Source: Spirodela intermedia
Taxonomy: Eukaryota; Streptophyta; Magnoliopsida; Alismatales; Araceae
Length of the DNA: 64,000 nucleotides
Direction: 5' to 3'
Assembly: GCA_902729315.2 (NCBI GenBank)
Contig: LR746279.1
Span: 67,001-131,000, forward strand
The translations under genes were made by a program, and so were the position numbers. Shown here piece after piece: positions 11,822 through 24,953 of this stretch. The notes below the pieces were generated by a model. It was not told the DNA's origin. It did not search any database and saw only the letters and a list, made by a program, of their open reading frames with translations. Positions within the stretch are counted from its first letter, which is position 1; every line of letters starts with the position of its first letter.

Positions 11822-12955
11822 GGTAAGGAGTAGATGAGAGGTCAGGGCCCTAGGAGAGCATTATGTATGGAGAAGGGCGGAGCGACAGATATGGAGAAGG
11901 GCGGACGAGGAAGAAGGTGACATTTTCGCGAGTCCCAGAAATGAGGAACGGATTCTGCGTGGGGGGAGCCAGTGGCGTTTGCGTCCCCGACCATTCTGGC
12001 GTAGCACAGTCAGTCATCGGCCCTTTCTAGACAACGCGATCCACGGGGGGAGTCACTTCGAAACAAGCGGATGCCTTCTTCATCTTCAGATGATTAGGCG
12101 TCTCCAGCTTCCCTCTTAGTTGAGTGACAATCAACCTCGTAACCGCGACGGCCATCGGCCCTTTCTAGGTGACAAGGTATCACGCGGATCTTAACGTTCC
12201 TCAGGAGCGCGAGCAGAGGGGAGCTGCGATCTCCGAGGCGTGCACGCGGGCCCTCTCCGACCGTGGAATAGGAGGAGAACGGGGGGGAACGAGTTCCTTC
12301 ACTCAGAGTAGACGAGGGACGGCAATCCCGGGCGGTTCGCTCGTCATGGGGCCGGTGCGGCGGGGCTGCCAGGCCGCAACTTGTTGCCTCTCATTCCAAC
12401 CACAATTAGCAACGCCGACGGGACACAATGTACCGCTACTGCTCTCTCTCTCTTTAACGGGCCAGTGGCGACTGGCTGCCCATCCAATGTCCTGTCTGGT
12501 GGTTGTGGAAGAGGCAAACGAGTCCGCCGCTGGAGGGGACGAAACGTCATGGAGGGAGCGAGGAGAGGTAGAGGAAAATTCGGAGAACCGGGGACCGCTG
12601 GCAATGGCAGAGGGAACGGAGGAACACAAGTGTGAGGACCGGGCCCTTCTTCCGATGGCTTGCCAGCGAGAGCGGAAGGAGGAAAGGAAATGGGTAGAGG
12701 GTGGCATGTTGATCTCTATCTATCACAGAGGATCCCTTTGCTTCGCTCCCCGGGTTTCCTATGTTGAAGGATCCGTGCAGCAGTGTTTCAGGGTTCAGCA
12801 GTGTTTCTTCATCTTTGCGGGGGACAGACACGCGTGATCCATTCGCACGTGTTACTGGGGCCGCGCCGAAATAGAGCTCTCTCTCTCTCTCTCTCTCTCT
12901 CGCTATTCCTCTGTAACCGAACCGAGATTGCGCGGGACGGCGAGCGGGGCCGACG
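11822..12955. promoter_or_regulatory. Shared divergent promoter region of the KCS (-) and RRM protein (+) genes
   Basis: The two start codons are 1.13 kb apart and point away from each other, so both promoters and 5' untranslated regions must lie here. The part next to the plus-strand gene has a CT microsatellite at 12877-12900, typical of a plant 5'UTR. The 222-codon plus-strand open frame at 12169-12837 and its minus-strand shadows have no recognised similarity and are read as GC-rich chance frames. Confidence 0.5.
12877..12900. repeat. (CT)12 microsatellite
   Basis: Perfect CT dinucleotide run about 55 bp before the start codon of the RRM protein gene, probably within its 5'UTR. Confidence 0.9.
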
Positions 12956-15900
12956 ATGGGAGAACAGGAGGCAACAGACGACGCTGCGGCGGCCGCCTTG
13001 ATCGCGTCGTCGTCGTCGAGGTCGTTCCGGATGAATAGACGGTCACCAGAAGGCAAGAGGCTCAAGGCCGCCGTGTCGCGGAAGCTCGTCGACTTCCTCG
13101 CCAACTACACGGACGACGTCCTCGCTGTGCACCCTCTCTCTCCTTTCCTTTCTGCTTCATTTTCTCGCTTCTCTCCTCATTCTCGTCCCGCTCATGTCGT
13201 TCGTTATTCCGGCGAAGTTCTTTGCCCCGTACGCCGCGTCTCCCGTTCTATTTTTCTGCTCATCTCGGGCATCCTCTAGGGTATCGCATTTCTTTTCTAT
13301 TACTCTGTAGCTTCTCCACTTCGTCTCGGTCCCCTTCCGATGCAATGCCTTACGCGGGGAGAATGGCCCTGGCGTACTTGACTGGCACAGACTTTGGTCT
13401 CGGTGTACGTCTCACAATTCCGCTGCGGTACGGTGGACTGTTGACCTGGGGAAGCCTTCTTCATTCTCACTGTTTCCTCTGCGTTGTATCCTCTTTCTCG
13501 AGTTGGCGTTAACTTCTTGAATTTCTGCGACGCTCTTCTTTAGGTTCCACTACTTTGATCTTCTCCACGGCAACATATCCTTAACCTCGCTAGATTTATA
13601 CATTACTTAGTCCTACTGTTTGCGATGAGCCCTGTCGAGGTATGACGTCATATCCCATATTCTATAACTCACCGTTTTCCGAAAGTGTGAACCTGGCCGT
13701 CGTATGGTTCTCAGCGAAATTATGTTGCATCTCAGGTGTAAGGATCGAAATATATTTTTTTTTGCACGTTCTGCATTCACTAACTGTCATTGATTCTACC
13801 TGTGTACTTCGTGTAGCAATGATATCACTTTATTTCCTTTTTTCCAGGAGTATATTGTCGTCCTTGTTTGCAACGGTAAGCGTCAGAATCAAGTGAGAGA
13901 TGATCTAGAGGCATTTCTTGGCGATGACAGCGAAACATTTGTGGCATGGTATCTATCCTTCATGCTATTGGATCGTTGTTTTCTTTTGTTTTCTGTGACA
14001 TTTTCAAGTTGGAAGTACATTTTCTTTATTTAATAGGCAATGGGCAGGACGTCAATCTTTCATATGATCCCCTTTCAATCTTTCAATTAACATTTGTTTG
14101 AAATTTTTCCAGTTCTCCTTCTCTCTTATTTGGAAAATTTGTCTCGTTTTGGTAGTCAATGCGTCTCTATTATGCTGAGTCCTCTTCACTTGAAGCTGCC
14201 CCTATCCTTTGTCTGTGAAATATATGCTACCTTGATGATACAAAATAATCTTCATTAATGCCCGATACCCTTTCCAGTTTACAGGGGAGACGCTGTTATT
14301 TCCATACGTCTAACTTATGCTAGAAAACTACATTTTTAATGATGTTTTCTGTAAAGTGAGCATTGTATTATCCTTTTCTACCTGGTCATCTTGGACAATG
14401 AAGGTTTACATGGTATGAAATTCGTCTATTGCAGGCTTTGGCATTATCTTTCTAAAGAATCTTCGTTTCATGTGGTTTCTGGCATATCAAGCCAGAAATA
14501 CGATGCAATGCCACCCTCCGCTGAGCAAATTGGCAAGGAGCAAAAAAGTGGACCCACGACAGAATCGCAGATGCTGTCATCTGTGGCCGCCGATATCCCT
14601 TTGGTGAGAGTCCCTCCTTTCTGTATTTGGAACATGTTCTGGGTAATCAATCGTCTCGAGTTTTTAATGCATTCTCAGTGATGTGATAGAGTATTTCTTG
14701 TTTGTCTTCTCTTGGCAGTTCAAAGATGGAAAAGATGGATGTTCTGATAGTTCTTCTGTCCCATACTCTTCATTTGGCCTTGAAGTTTCACGAGAGATCT
14801 CAAGGATTGATGAGGGATTAGCTGTTCAAAATCATGAGTTGCAAGGACACAAGTACAGAACTAACAGATCTGATGAGTCAAACAATGGAATGAATAATGA
14901 TTCCATGGCATTTAAGATTTCTTCAACGCATTCTTCTGAAGCTTCGGTGGGTTGTGAAAAGTCCCCGCAGTTTGACAGTTCCTATCAGAAGGTTGAGAGA
15001 CTATGCGTTCTGTGCTAGTTTCACAATTATTTTATGACATGTCTAACTTCATTCATCCTATGCCATAGAACAGGCAAGTGTTGGTATGTCTATTGACATA
15101 CCAATTGAAACACCACAGCAGGAGCCAAATAGGAGAAACTTGATGTCAGTTATTGCAGGTGTGGTATATTTTTCCTCAATATCTGCTAAGGGACTGTATG
15201 TGGAGACAAATGTGCTTTCTGAATCTATTTTATTGGATTTTAATTTTTACTAATAAAAAAATAAGCACATCGTTTATAGAACTTATGGCTGTGCAGAACA
15301 TTCTCGTTTGAACCATCAGTCTTTGCCAAAAACTACCGGTGGAAGATTGTCACCTGAAGCCAGATCTTCTGTGTTGTGCCAGAGTATTCATCGGCGTGCC
15401 AGTGTTTGGGACAGACTGGGGAAACCACATGAAGATAGTAATACCTTGATGGACGTAAAAAAGAATCAGGATAACGTTGATTTAAGCAAGAGATGTAAAT
15501 CGGATCATCGTAATGAAGGGTTTGATAAGTTTAGGTTCACTCATTCAATGAGTGCTGCACTAGGGAAAAGGGAAGTTCAAGATACCGAGCCACTCGAGAA
15601 TTTTCATGGCTCATTCATATCAAACAATGCGGTTGTTGTGCATACAGAGGTTGGCTGCAAAACAGACATGAATGTCATTGACCGTGATACAGGTTTCGTC
15701 AAGAAAAGGCCAATTTTGCGTGACAAAGGCCACATTAGTGATATGGCATCATCATTTGCATGCATTAATGATGGTCTTGAAGATAAAGGATCATACAATA
15801 AGTTGCCAAGTCCGTCCTCTGCTGGGAGGATAAGTAAAGAAAGCTTGAAGCAGGTTAATGCTGAAAATAGCCTGCCTTCTGAGGCAGCACATTCTTATTT

Positions 15901-18900
15901 GAAATCTTTCAAAACCTTCCGTGATTTGAGGCCTTACAAAATTTCTCATCTGCAGGCAGGGATGAACTTGTCGACCCCCCCTAACCAGAATTCTGGTTCA
16001 TTTGACAAATCAAAACAGTTAAAGCCAAAATTGCTCCGTAATCCAGAACATGCAGCAGCTGGTGACAATCCCATGGAAGATGTATGCTATCTTTTTGTTA
16101 GTATTCCCTTGTATTGTCACAAGGGTACTGTGGCTATTAAAAAATAGTAATTCCTTCTGATTTCTTAAAATGCTCAATTCTCATTTCGTATAAACACAAT
16201 TTTCATGCAGGAAGTGCTTGATGTGATGAAAAGATTGTGTCAAATTGAAAGGGAGATGCTTGAGATCCGGTCAAAGCAGACTAAGATGAATGCTGACGCA
16301 AAAGTCCTTGCATCTCAAGGCCCAAGTAAGAACCAGTTTCAAAAGTTTTTCGTCAATTTGGAGCATTATCCCCCGAACAATTCGGATTATTTTCAACTTT
16401 ATCTTTACAGCTTTCAATCTTGTCTATCCAAGTGATCCTTTGGAAGAATATAGACCAGACAACCAAGGTATCGAGGTCTTCCTGGCCAATTGTCTACTAT
16501 ATAGCTTGCCGGCCTGTGCCATGTGGTTTCTAACACTTTCATTTTGCCTGCTTTCTCTGTTGCAAAAGTCAATCCTAGTGTGACCGGTAGCTGCCATGAT
16601 TTGTTTGGTGGAAATGCATATCACCTAATGTCAGACCAATGTATAACCTAAAGGAGGAGAGCTGGCCAGTTGCCTATGGGTTTCAATTCTTCTTTTTTTG
16701 CATTATTTATTTTATATCATTATTCTGTTTTTTATTTTTTACTACAACATGACGACTAAATTTTCCACCTTCACCAGATTTTTTTATTGAATTAGTAGGT
16801 CAATAAGATAGAAGTTTTATTATATTATTTTTTTATTTACGAATGCAATATATATGTGCTGACTTTTGTTCGTTCGACATAATTATTATTTTTATCTTCT
16901 ACAAGTTTATTTATATATTATATTTCATGTTATGATATTCCTTACGATATACAATGAAATTTTAAATTTTTTTCCATAACTTAGCGAGAATCATTTGAGT
17001 AACTTGTCGAGATTATTTAATGCATACATTATGTTGGATGGTATTATTATTATCTTTATAGTTAGGACTTTGCCTTATTTGTCACTTATTTGATCATTAA
17101 TTAATATTTTAATTATAAATTTTAAATTATTCAAAATTAGGCTTTACATAGTATCTTCCCTCATTGCGTAGGAAGTAAGGCAATAACCTTCCTCCTTGCT
17201 TAGCTTAATTGCCTTTAAAGCCTTGCTTTCAATCTGATGAAGTGCATACATTGTTTGAGGTGAACGTTCAAGTGACACTTTTCATTAAAATCCCAACTTG
17301 GCAAGAAGTGAATGTTATCAAAATCACATTTTTTAATTATTTTCTGTATTCTCTCTTTTTTATGTGGGTAGTACTGGATGATGATCAAAAAAATTCCTGT
17401 GGCTTTAGGCCATACTAGTGGCACGATATTCCTCAAAAATAAGTTATTCATCCTATCTTTACACAACCATTCCATTCCTTCGTTTATCCCGTCCTGTACT
17501 AACGTAACCAAGCCCTAATACTTGAGGTTTCCGATTGTTATTGGCATGGGCTTGGGTATCAATCATGGACTCATGTAAATTATCATATATTTATATAGTT
17601 GGCATGCGTTTATCCATGTCTAAAATATTGTTTAAGATTGGTGTAGACCGAGGGTGTGAATGATAACAGATGTCTAACATAGTGCGAAAGTAGTTATTCT
17701 TCCTATTCTCGGAATAAATAGGCACGTTATATCCAGAAAGCTTACATTCGTACAGCTTTTATTCGAGCTATGAACTTACGAATTGTGAGCTGGATGGGGT
17801 TTTGACTGAGACCAGCCTTGGGGATAATAGCGAACTGGTCATGTCACATCACTCTTCTTCTTGAATTATTATTTTTAGTTCCTTTCTTCTTCTGCTCTTT
17901 TGCTTTTCTTCCTCTCCACATCTACTTTTTGTTTCATTGACTCGAATTTCCATGTCAAAAGGTCGGAAATTCTCTTGAAGTGTTGGACTAAATTAAACCC
18001 TGACACTTACTCGACTCATGATCATATGCTGCCATAACAGGAGTGGACTCATAAAATTTGAATTAGCTTGATTTTTGGGTTCCCTTTGTCAGACGTCAAC
18101 TTGAAGTCTGGATGATGCTAGCTTGCTACCTATACATATTTTTTCAACGTATGAGCTTTTGTTCATAGTGGATTCTGGAGTCCTGCATGCAGATGGCCTC
18201 TAGTGATCGTATTCAAAAAATAAATATAAAATATTAATACTACAATGCTTTCTTCCTTTGGTGCACAAACCATGCCAAAATTGTGCTGCTACTAATTCTT
18301 AGGAATGAGATGTACTTAATTCTCCCCCATCATGGTGGCGTAGGCCCAGGGTGAAACCCCTCTGGTGGCTGATCCAAGCCTATGGTGGCATAGTGCAACG
18401 TTGAAATCCCATCGGAGACTTAGCCCAAGGATGAAAACCCATCAATTGCATACCGCAAGTATTAAGTGTATTACTTTGGTAGATTTATGCATTAATTGTG
18501 CATTTGGTCTTACACTATTAAAGACGTCCTTATATTCCCGATTGTTTATTTATACTTTCTCTGTGTATTCAGGTCTGAGGAGTTTTCTTGAGGAAGATGT
18601 CGATGCTCGAACTGTTTTTGTGGCAAATGTAAGCAGAGCGCAGTGCATACATGAAACCTTCCGTTTTAAAATTTTCGAAAGAAAGCAGTGTTCTCCTTCT
18701 CATTTTTTAGCAACATAAATTAGACCAAATTAGAGGGATCATTGATTAGGCATCTACCTATTTGCATAGAAGATAGTGCGAACAATAACATTCTGTCTTA
18801 TGCTACATTTTCTTATTATTACTTTTTTTTTCTATGGAAGTTTTTATGTGCCCGATTTCCTCTGTTAAAACATTTATTTAGCTCTTTTATAGACAACAAC

Positions 18901-21796
18901 CATCATTAAATCCCCTTGCTAATGAGAATTATCATTCAGTTGACAGAGCCATTTGTGAGATAAAATATTATATTTTCTTATCCTACTTTTTGTTTAGATT
19001 ATCTTTTATCCAGCATTCCAGGGAGCGTAGTCCATGAGATTTTGATGTCGTCAACAGTTTTTAAGTGTCAAATCCCTAGTTTCTTTGGTTTTCTGTGCAT
19101 CTCTTTACGGTTCACAACTCGAAGATCCATCCCTAATTATAGCAGACCATTCTCTTTGAAGATTGATGTTTATAACTAACCACCCGATCTAAAGAGGTTA
19201 AGTAGAGGTTCCCATTAGGTAGAATTTTGTTAGCCCAAGCACTTATTTGTTGAGGAGAAACAAACATTTTTGGAATAATAGCGGCTTAAAGAAACTCCAG
19301 ATCAGAGACTTGGTACATCTTTCGAAGAATTGCTACCTGCATTTGTGACACTTGCTTTCACTCTGTGTATTATACTGCGAATCATTTTATCACTTGTATT
19401 GACCAATTACTACCTGGGTTGGGCCTTGTAGCTTTCAGAGAAGATTATCCAGGATCAGAGAATCTTTTTACCTGCTTTTCCCCCCCTCCCCCCCATCCCG
19501 CCCCCCGCAAGAAAACACAGCAAAAATAAAACCTGCATGCAATAGCGAACATGAGGCCTTGTTTCTGTCAATCAACCAGCAAGTTGGGAACCTGATCTAA
19601 TTCCGAGGTCATGACCAGCTTGACCATTGGCACTTATCCCTGAAGATTGAATGTTCATTTCTTGGTTTAAACAGCTAGAAGAGATTCGTAACTGTGCTTG
19701 CCCATGTCATTGTTATTTTGTTTTGGCAATGCTATTCTTTTTCTGATCCTTCATATGATTCCTTACCTTATCCTTTCTGAATTCATGCGTTGATGTATAG
19801 TTGAATCTTGTGGAGATTGTAAGAGATCCTTTCATACTTCAGGTACATTTTTCTGCACCGAAAGAAGTCTTGTCATCTCATTTCGCGCAATGTGGGCCCA
19901 TTGTCAGATTAATCACACCAGTCAACACTGTGGCTGCGCAACAACAAGGGTTTTTTTTTTTCTTAATCATGTTTTTGATTCTCTGTATATCTTTTGTTCT
20001 CATGAGTCAGAATTGTAACGTAGATTTGTTCTTTTCCAGGTCTGCATACATCACTTTTACCAACAGAGAATCTGTGGACAAGGCTTTATCATTGAATGGT
20101 ACCACTTTCTTCTCGCGCACACTAAAGGTAAGGGAATTTACATTATATCATTGTATAGCTAGAAGTAAGTCAACTAATTTGGCTCTCGGGATTCATATTG
20201 CAATTGTCCTGTACATCGGTCCTGCTTACCATTCTTTTGCATAATGAAAGCTGGGCCTAGTATTCAATTAGCCTCCTTGTAATTTCCCATGCAGATTCTG
20301 TGAAGTTTATATTTTCCCTGAGGGAGGGGGATAGGGGGGTGGGGGGTGTTTGATTTGGGCACACTACTTGCTTCGGGCAGGGCTCTGTGATAGTAATCCG
20401 ATCCAAGATGACGAGGGAGAGAGAACAACCGGTGGATTGGACTAAAAGGAGAAATACAACTGCACAAGATAAAAGAGAGGATAGAGAGGTGGAAACCCCA
20501 GGGCGTCACCGTGGTAGTTTCGAGAACACCCCCAACCCTGCACAAGATGCCTTTGACACTTCTTATACCTCCTCCTGAGTAGTTTCTTTTACGGAAGAAA
20601 GTTACCAGGGTTGGGCTTGACAATGGGCCTAATACTGTAATGATTAGGCGGACGGGTATAAATTATACTATAGAAGAAAAGCTTTGCTGAAACCTTTACG
20701 ACTTGTGCTTCGAGTCCTAAAGTGATACTAGTGTACTGTGTGAAAGCCTCCTTGATGATAATGTTGTATTGCAGCATCCAGTTTCTGGTTATCTCCCTTC
20801 ATAAGCGGAAAAAATTCGTTTAGTTTACCAAATTTGTAGGGAAGGTTGAAATCCTCTTCTTCCATCGAAACTGCAGCTACACTGATAAGCTTATGCTCAC
20901 ACTTCTTCAAACGACTCCCAAGCTCATTCTCCTAGTGAGACGTCTAGTGAGACACATGATTTTTCAAACGACTCCCAAGCTCATTCTCCTGTTGCAAACC
21001 AAAATAATGAGACATCAAGATGCCAAGTTCCAATATCTATGGCACAGTTTATAGCAGAGACGTCTAGTGAGACACATGATTTTTCAATTTTTTGTAAAAT
21101 CTAACGTAGTTGAACAATATTAATGCCAGATTTACTGCCTGACTTTTTCGATTCGTCTCTTACATGTGTATCCCCGTCGTAGAGCTGTGATCTGAGAAAT
21201 TGTTACATGTTATTTTGATGGTCCAGGATGTCGAACTTTTCAGTTAGTGGATGGAAGAAACAGAGAAGAAAAAAGGAAATTTGATAGCACGATTTGAATT
21301 GATTGATAGACTGATACAATGGTAGGAACCACATTGATCTTAGTTTATGCTGCGTCGTAATGAATTTCATAAAAACATAAGTTGGCTATGACAGGAGTCC
21401 ATATCTTGTTGAGATTTGCCATCAAATCGCTTATTTTACCACCCATCCTTCTGACTTCCTTTTCAGGTGACACGAAAATCCGATGAGCGGGTAGGAACCA
21501 TCGCGCCAAAGCAAGCAGCCGGGAAGCTACAAAACCTTGTAGTCGGGAGGACAAGACAACCATTCAATTCTGAGTTTCTTGGCAAGGACTTGTCTCAGAA
21601 ACATTTCTGCGGTCATCTTCAATGGAAACGAGACCAGACGCCAGGTGGGGATAACCCCACATCGGTCACTGCCACGCTGCCATCTCACGTCACGGCCAAG
21701 GGCTTGTCCCAGAGGAACCTTTCCTCACGTCTTCAGTGGAGAAGAGAAAAGGCAGCAGCAGGTGGGGACGAGTCCGCGTCGCACGCCGAGCAGTAG
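12956..21796 (+). CDS. Nuclear RNA-binding protein with N-terminal PWI-like (Nab2-type) domain and C-terminal RRM
   Basis: Eleven exons: 12956-13126, 13848-13948, 14435-14603, 14719-14991, 15074-15158, 15297-16081, 16211-16325, 18573-18628, 19843-19949, 20040-20127 and 21467-21796; 759 residues, in frame. Residues about 30-100 (KRLKAAVSRKLVDFLANYTD, then EYIVVLVCNGK and DDLEAFLGDD) match the PWI-like fold found at the N-terminus of Nab2/ZC3H14 proteins. A long polar middle has little structure apart from EVLDVMKRLCQIEREMLEIR, a likely short coiled coil. Residues about 579-650 form an RRM with RTVFVANV (RNP2) and GSAYITF (a weak RNP1). The tail holds two related blocks ending in LQWKRD and LQWRRE. 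The order resembles the Arabidopsis At3g12640 family, named from memory. A role in nuclear poly(A) RNA handling is inference. The donor of exon 9 (GG|gttttt) is weak. Intron 16326-18572 is AT-rich with no recognised element. Confidence 0.82.
20906..21087 (+). repeat. Codon-periodic direct repeats in intron 10 of the RRM gene
   Basis: A 28-bp unit starting TTCAAACGACTCCC occurs at 20906-20933 and 20963-20990, 57 bp apart. A 31-bp unit starting GAGACGTCTAGTGAG occurs at 20937-20967 and 21057-21087, 120 bp apart. Both offsets are multiples of three, and one plus-strand frame stays open from about 20889 to 21101, reading SNDSQAHSP and ETSSETHDFS twice each. No ATG start or convincing splice acceptor in that frame was found, so it is listed as a repeat. 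Confidence 0.85.
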
Positions 21797-22899
21797 AAGT
21801 GTGCAGGAAAGCATGGTAGGACTTTTCATGTCATGCGGCGCAAAGCATATGGTCTTCTTTCTGTGGTGCGAGTCGTGTTCCAGTCATACATGTGCTGGAT
21901 TTTTCGTCGGGTTCTCTGCGGAAAAAAATGTATAGCCGTGGCACTCATCACGGGGAAAACGAAATGTGGACTCTTCTGTCGGTTCGGTCTCACCGGCGTC
22001 ACACACCAGCAGCTACCAGGCAATTGCCACTTGGTGTCCGCTTCAGACCCAGATTCACCAACTTATTCCCCCGGATGGGTTTCTCAGCAGACGTCCAGGC
22101 CTGGGTAAAGCGCTTCCGACGTCCCAGAAGAGCATCCCTGCCTGTAACAGCCGCGAAAAAAAACTGGGAGGGGGTAACACCGGCAGGCCTTGGAAGTCTA
22201 GTAGGACCAATTCCATGTGCTCTTCTCCGTCCTTTCTCGTCCACCTTGGAAGTTTTAGTGCACACTCCATCCTCGTGGACTACGACAAGGCAGCATCTGA
22301 AGCGGGCCTTGCGGACGGTGGCGATAATCTCCACTGCTGCGCGTCCTCGAGCATACAGACGGCTTCTACCGAGGACGGGCACATGTCGTTGTATCTCCGG
22401 GGAGGCAGTCCGGGCGTGTCGATTGTAGGCTCTGTGCTGGATCGGCTCTCTGCGCCCAAGGAAAGAAATCAGCCACCACATGGTTACAAGTAGAGATATA
22501 ATGAATTAAATAAGCAGAGATACAAACAACGAGGAGCGACTAGCACTTGTAAACTTTGTTCTCAATAGTATTATTATAAAATAAGGAGACTCACATTCTC
22601 CCAACAGCACTCCATTGTCATGTGGAAAAGGATTTGTTTGTGCTCAGATGAGTAGCAGAAAATGTATTCTCTCTTCTCATGACCTTATGTGCAATGTTGC
22701 TCCGAAACCCACCCTTGTTAAGTCATTCACCTCTAAATTAGCAACCTTGATACAATTACCTTCGTACGTTAGCTCCAGTTCTACTTGGCTCGTCTCTCTC
22801 TCTAAGAGTTTGTTATGAGTCACCTCATTGTCTACCATCGGTAAGGTGAGACGACCATTGATGGTGTCTTCCATGTAAATAAGTAATTGTAACCTGTTG
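21797..22899. other. 3' flank of the RRM gene; no gene recognised
   Basis: Three long overlapping frames (21892-22428 and 21966-22493 on plus, 21999-22481 on minus) occupy a GC-rich block but show no recognisable domain; frames open on both strands at once point to base composition. The first few hundred bases should include the 3'UTR. From about 22500 the sequence becomes AT-rich and may be the distal part of the retroelement relic to the right. Confidence 0.4.
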
Positions 22900-24120
22900 A
22901 TCTCTCTGTCTGACTCTCTAACGCCAATCAGCGAGACCTACCAGGTTCGTGACTAGTGGTGGTGGCTCTTGCATGGTAACGACAATCAACCTCACAGGTT
23001 CTCCCCTTCTATTCATACACTCTAGACAGGCCTCAGTTCGAAGGGAGCCCCACAAATGTAGAGTCAGACACTGTGATCGCGGCAGTAAACACCGCTTGCC
23101 CTCTCTGGCCTTTGTTGGAGGGAGCTCCACGACCAACACCACCAAAGTTGTCCTTGTCGCTGTCGCGGTTGTTGCCGTTCCAACGGCCCCTGCCGTCTCT
23201 GCAGTGCTGTCTCAGCTGCTAATTGTTGGCGCCCATCTCCGCAATGTTCCACGGTTTGCGATAGTTTACTAGTACTTTTGTCAATGGCGACCGACAAATC
23301 ATTGACGCCCCCGTCAGCACAGCTCTATGTCCCACTCTAAGTTCAGCGGCTCGTCATCCTTAAACATATTCTAGAGATTCAATAGGAGCGACATAAATTG
23401 TTTCGCGTACTCTTAAATTATGCCAATGTATCTCGACTAGAAATGTCTTCAGCGTTGCCCGAGCGCAGTCCGTGGGTCGAAATTGTTCCCGTAGTTTTCG
23501 GGTTAAATTTATCCACGAGAAAATCGAGGGCTGACACCAATGTTCCGTCCACGTACGCCACCATGATTTGGCGTCGCGTGCGAAGTACATGTTAGGAAGC
23601 AACTCATTCTCCCACTTTGGTGTCTCCCTCACTAGAAAATACCGACCGGCGTCTCATGTCAAGTTCTGGATCTCTTTAGGATCCTACAATTCTTTCAGTT
23701 TTAAGACTCGTGTTCACGTCATGTCACCTCCTACTGGATGTCTGTCAGTATATATTTCAATGGCACGACCTATGTCGTGAGGTTTTTGTCTCTCGCATCC
23801 GTCTTCTCAATGGAGCTCATCTACCGACGATGTGTAGGCGCAGGTGATGACCGTCCGTCTGCTCCTCGACTGTATAAAATCTGGCGTCGAAATCTTAAAA
23901 GTAGGCCTTAAAGGTCTCAATGGTTGTGACGATACTTTTGAACCTCAGCTCTGACACTATTTGTCACAAGATTCCCTATCAAACTACTAAAATGGTACGT
24001 CCTCACCGCCTCCAACCAACAAGATAAACTCAAAAGACTTGTCCTTGCAAGAGATCATTTGAATTATCTCTTACATTAGGTGTGTTACTCATATATAAAC
24101 ACCCCGCAATTAACGCCACA
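22900..24120 (-). mobile_element. Degenerate Ty3/gypsy relic, minus orientation, with gag and 5' LTR start
   Basis: The minus-strand frame 23360-23632 reads FARDAKSWWRTWTEHW and INLTRKLREQF, clear gag core motifs. To its right, at about 23945-23957, lies a damaged match to the reversed initiator-tRNA primer-binding site (ctctgacacta against the canonical ctctgatacca), followed by TGTCACAAGA at 23961, which looks like an LTR edge. So the 5' LTR runs rightward from 23961 to roughly 24120. No polymerase was found left of gag; the element is truncated. Confidence 0.6.
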
Positions 24121-24953
24121 GGGTACGCATCCAGTGGGCCGCACCTTGATGCTTTAACCCTCTGCGGGTGCTAAGGCCACGGTTCACCCAAGTTCCCATG
24201 ATCCCCGATTCCCGCGCCGAACAGTTTGTGGCCGTCCCGGGCGCCCCGTGAATTGGGGGGTTGGGGGATTTATGGGGAATACGTTCCCGTCCCCTCCAGG
24301 ACGGAAGACGGCAGGGAATCGAGGGAGGGGTTCACCCACAAAAACCGCACTAATTCCCCCCCTATCGCAGCGGCAGAGCGGGTATCACAACCAGTTCAAC
24401 GCGAAAACTCGCAAAACGGAGAGAACTCACGAGCGGGTCTACGACGCGCCAAAAGCAGAGAAAAACCAGAGCAGGAGAGAGACCTTCCGGAAAGCAGAGG
24501 GACAGGATTTAACGGGTTCCTTTCTCCCCCTCGAGATACGTGCTATCCAAATCTGCAAGCCCTCCGTCGCTCGCAGGAGGTTGTGTGGCGCCCGACACGC
24601 CAGCATCAGGTGCTACGTGGCCACGGCAAGCCTGCTCGGTCCGGAGGGCCGCTGCTGCTCGAAAAAGGGCGCTGCTCGTCCAGTAGTAGGAAAATCTCAC
24701 GCGTCCTACAAAACGGACGAACAACGACAGGCGAGGGGGGCGCATCAAGGTCGGTTAGGCTAGACACGCTGCTCCTTGGCCCTCAGCGCCAGGCCGTCCT
24801 TGCCATGCACGCTCCTGCCGCTGCTGCGTCCAAAGCACAAAAGCAAAGCAAAGTTCATCATCATCATCCATCAGCCTACTGTAGATACTCCCACGGCTCG
24901 TTATAAGAATAATAAAAAGAGAGAAGAGGCCGCGGCCAGCGGACGGGAGGTGC
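24121..24953. other. Intergenic and 3' flank of the TORTIFOLIA1-like gene
   Basis: GC-rich sequence with long overlapping frames on both strands (24226-24906, 24248-24763 and 24509-24748) but no recognised similarity. The right part should hold the 3'UTR of the minus-strand gene that ends at 24954. Confidence 0.4.

Noticed and set aside
12169-12837. 222-codon plus-strand ORF upstream of the RRM gene
   Set aside because: No recognisable domain, sits in the promoter/5'UTR zone between two divergent genes, and GC-rich sequence keeps frames open on the opposite strand as well (12547-13104).
21892-22493. Three overlapping ORFs of 160-178 codons after the RRM gene
   Set aside because: Open on both strands at once, no domain recognised, placed in the expected 3' flank.
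24226-24906. 226-codon plus-strand ORF
   Set aside because: Composition-driven, overlaps other frames, and lies 3' of the TOR1-like gene without any similarity.
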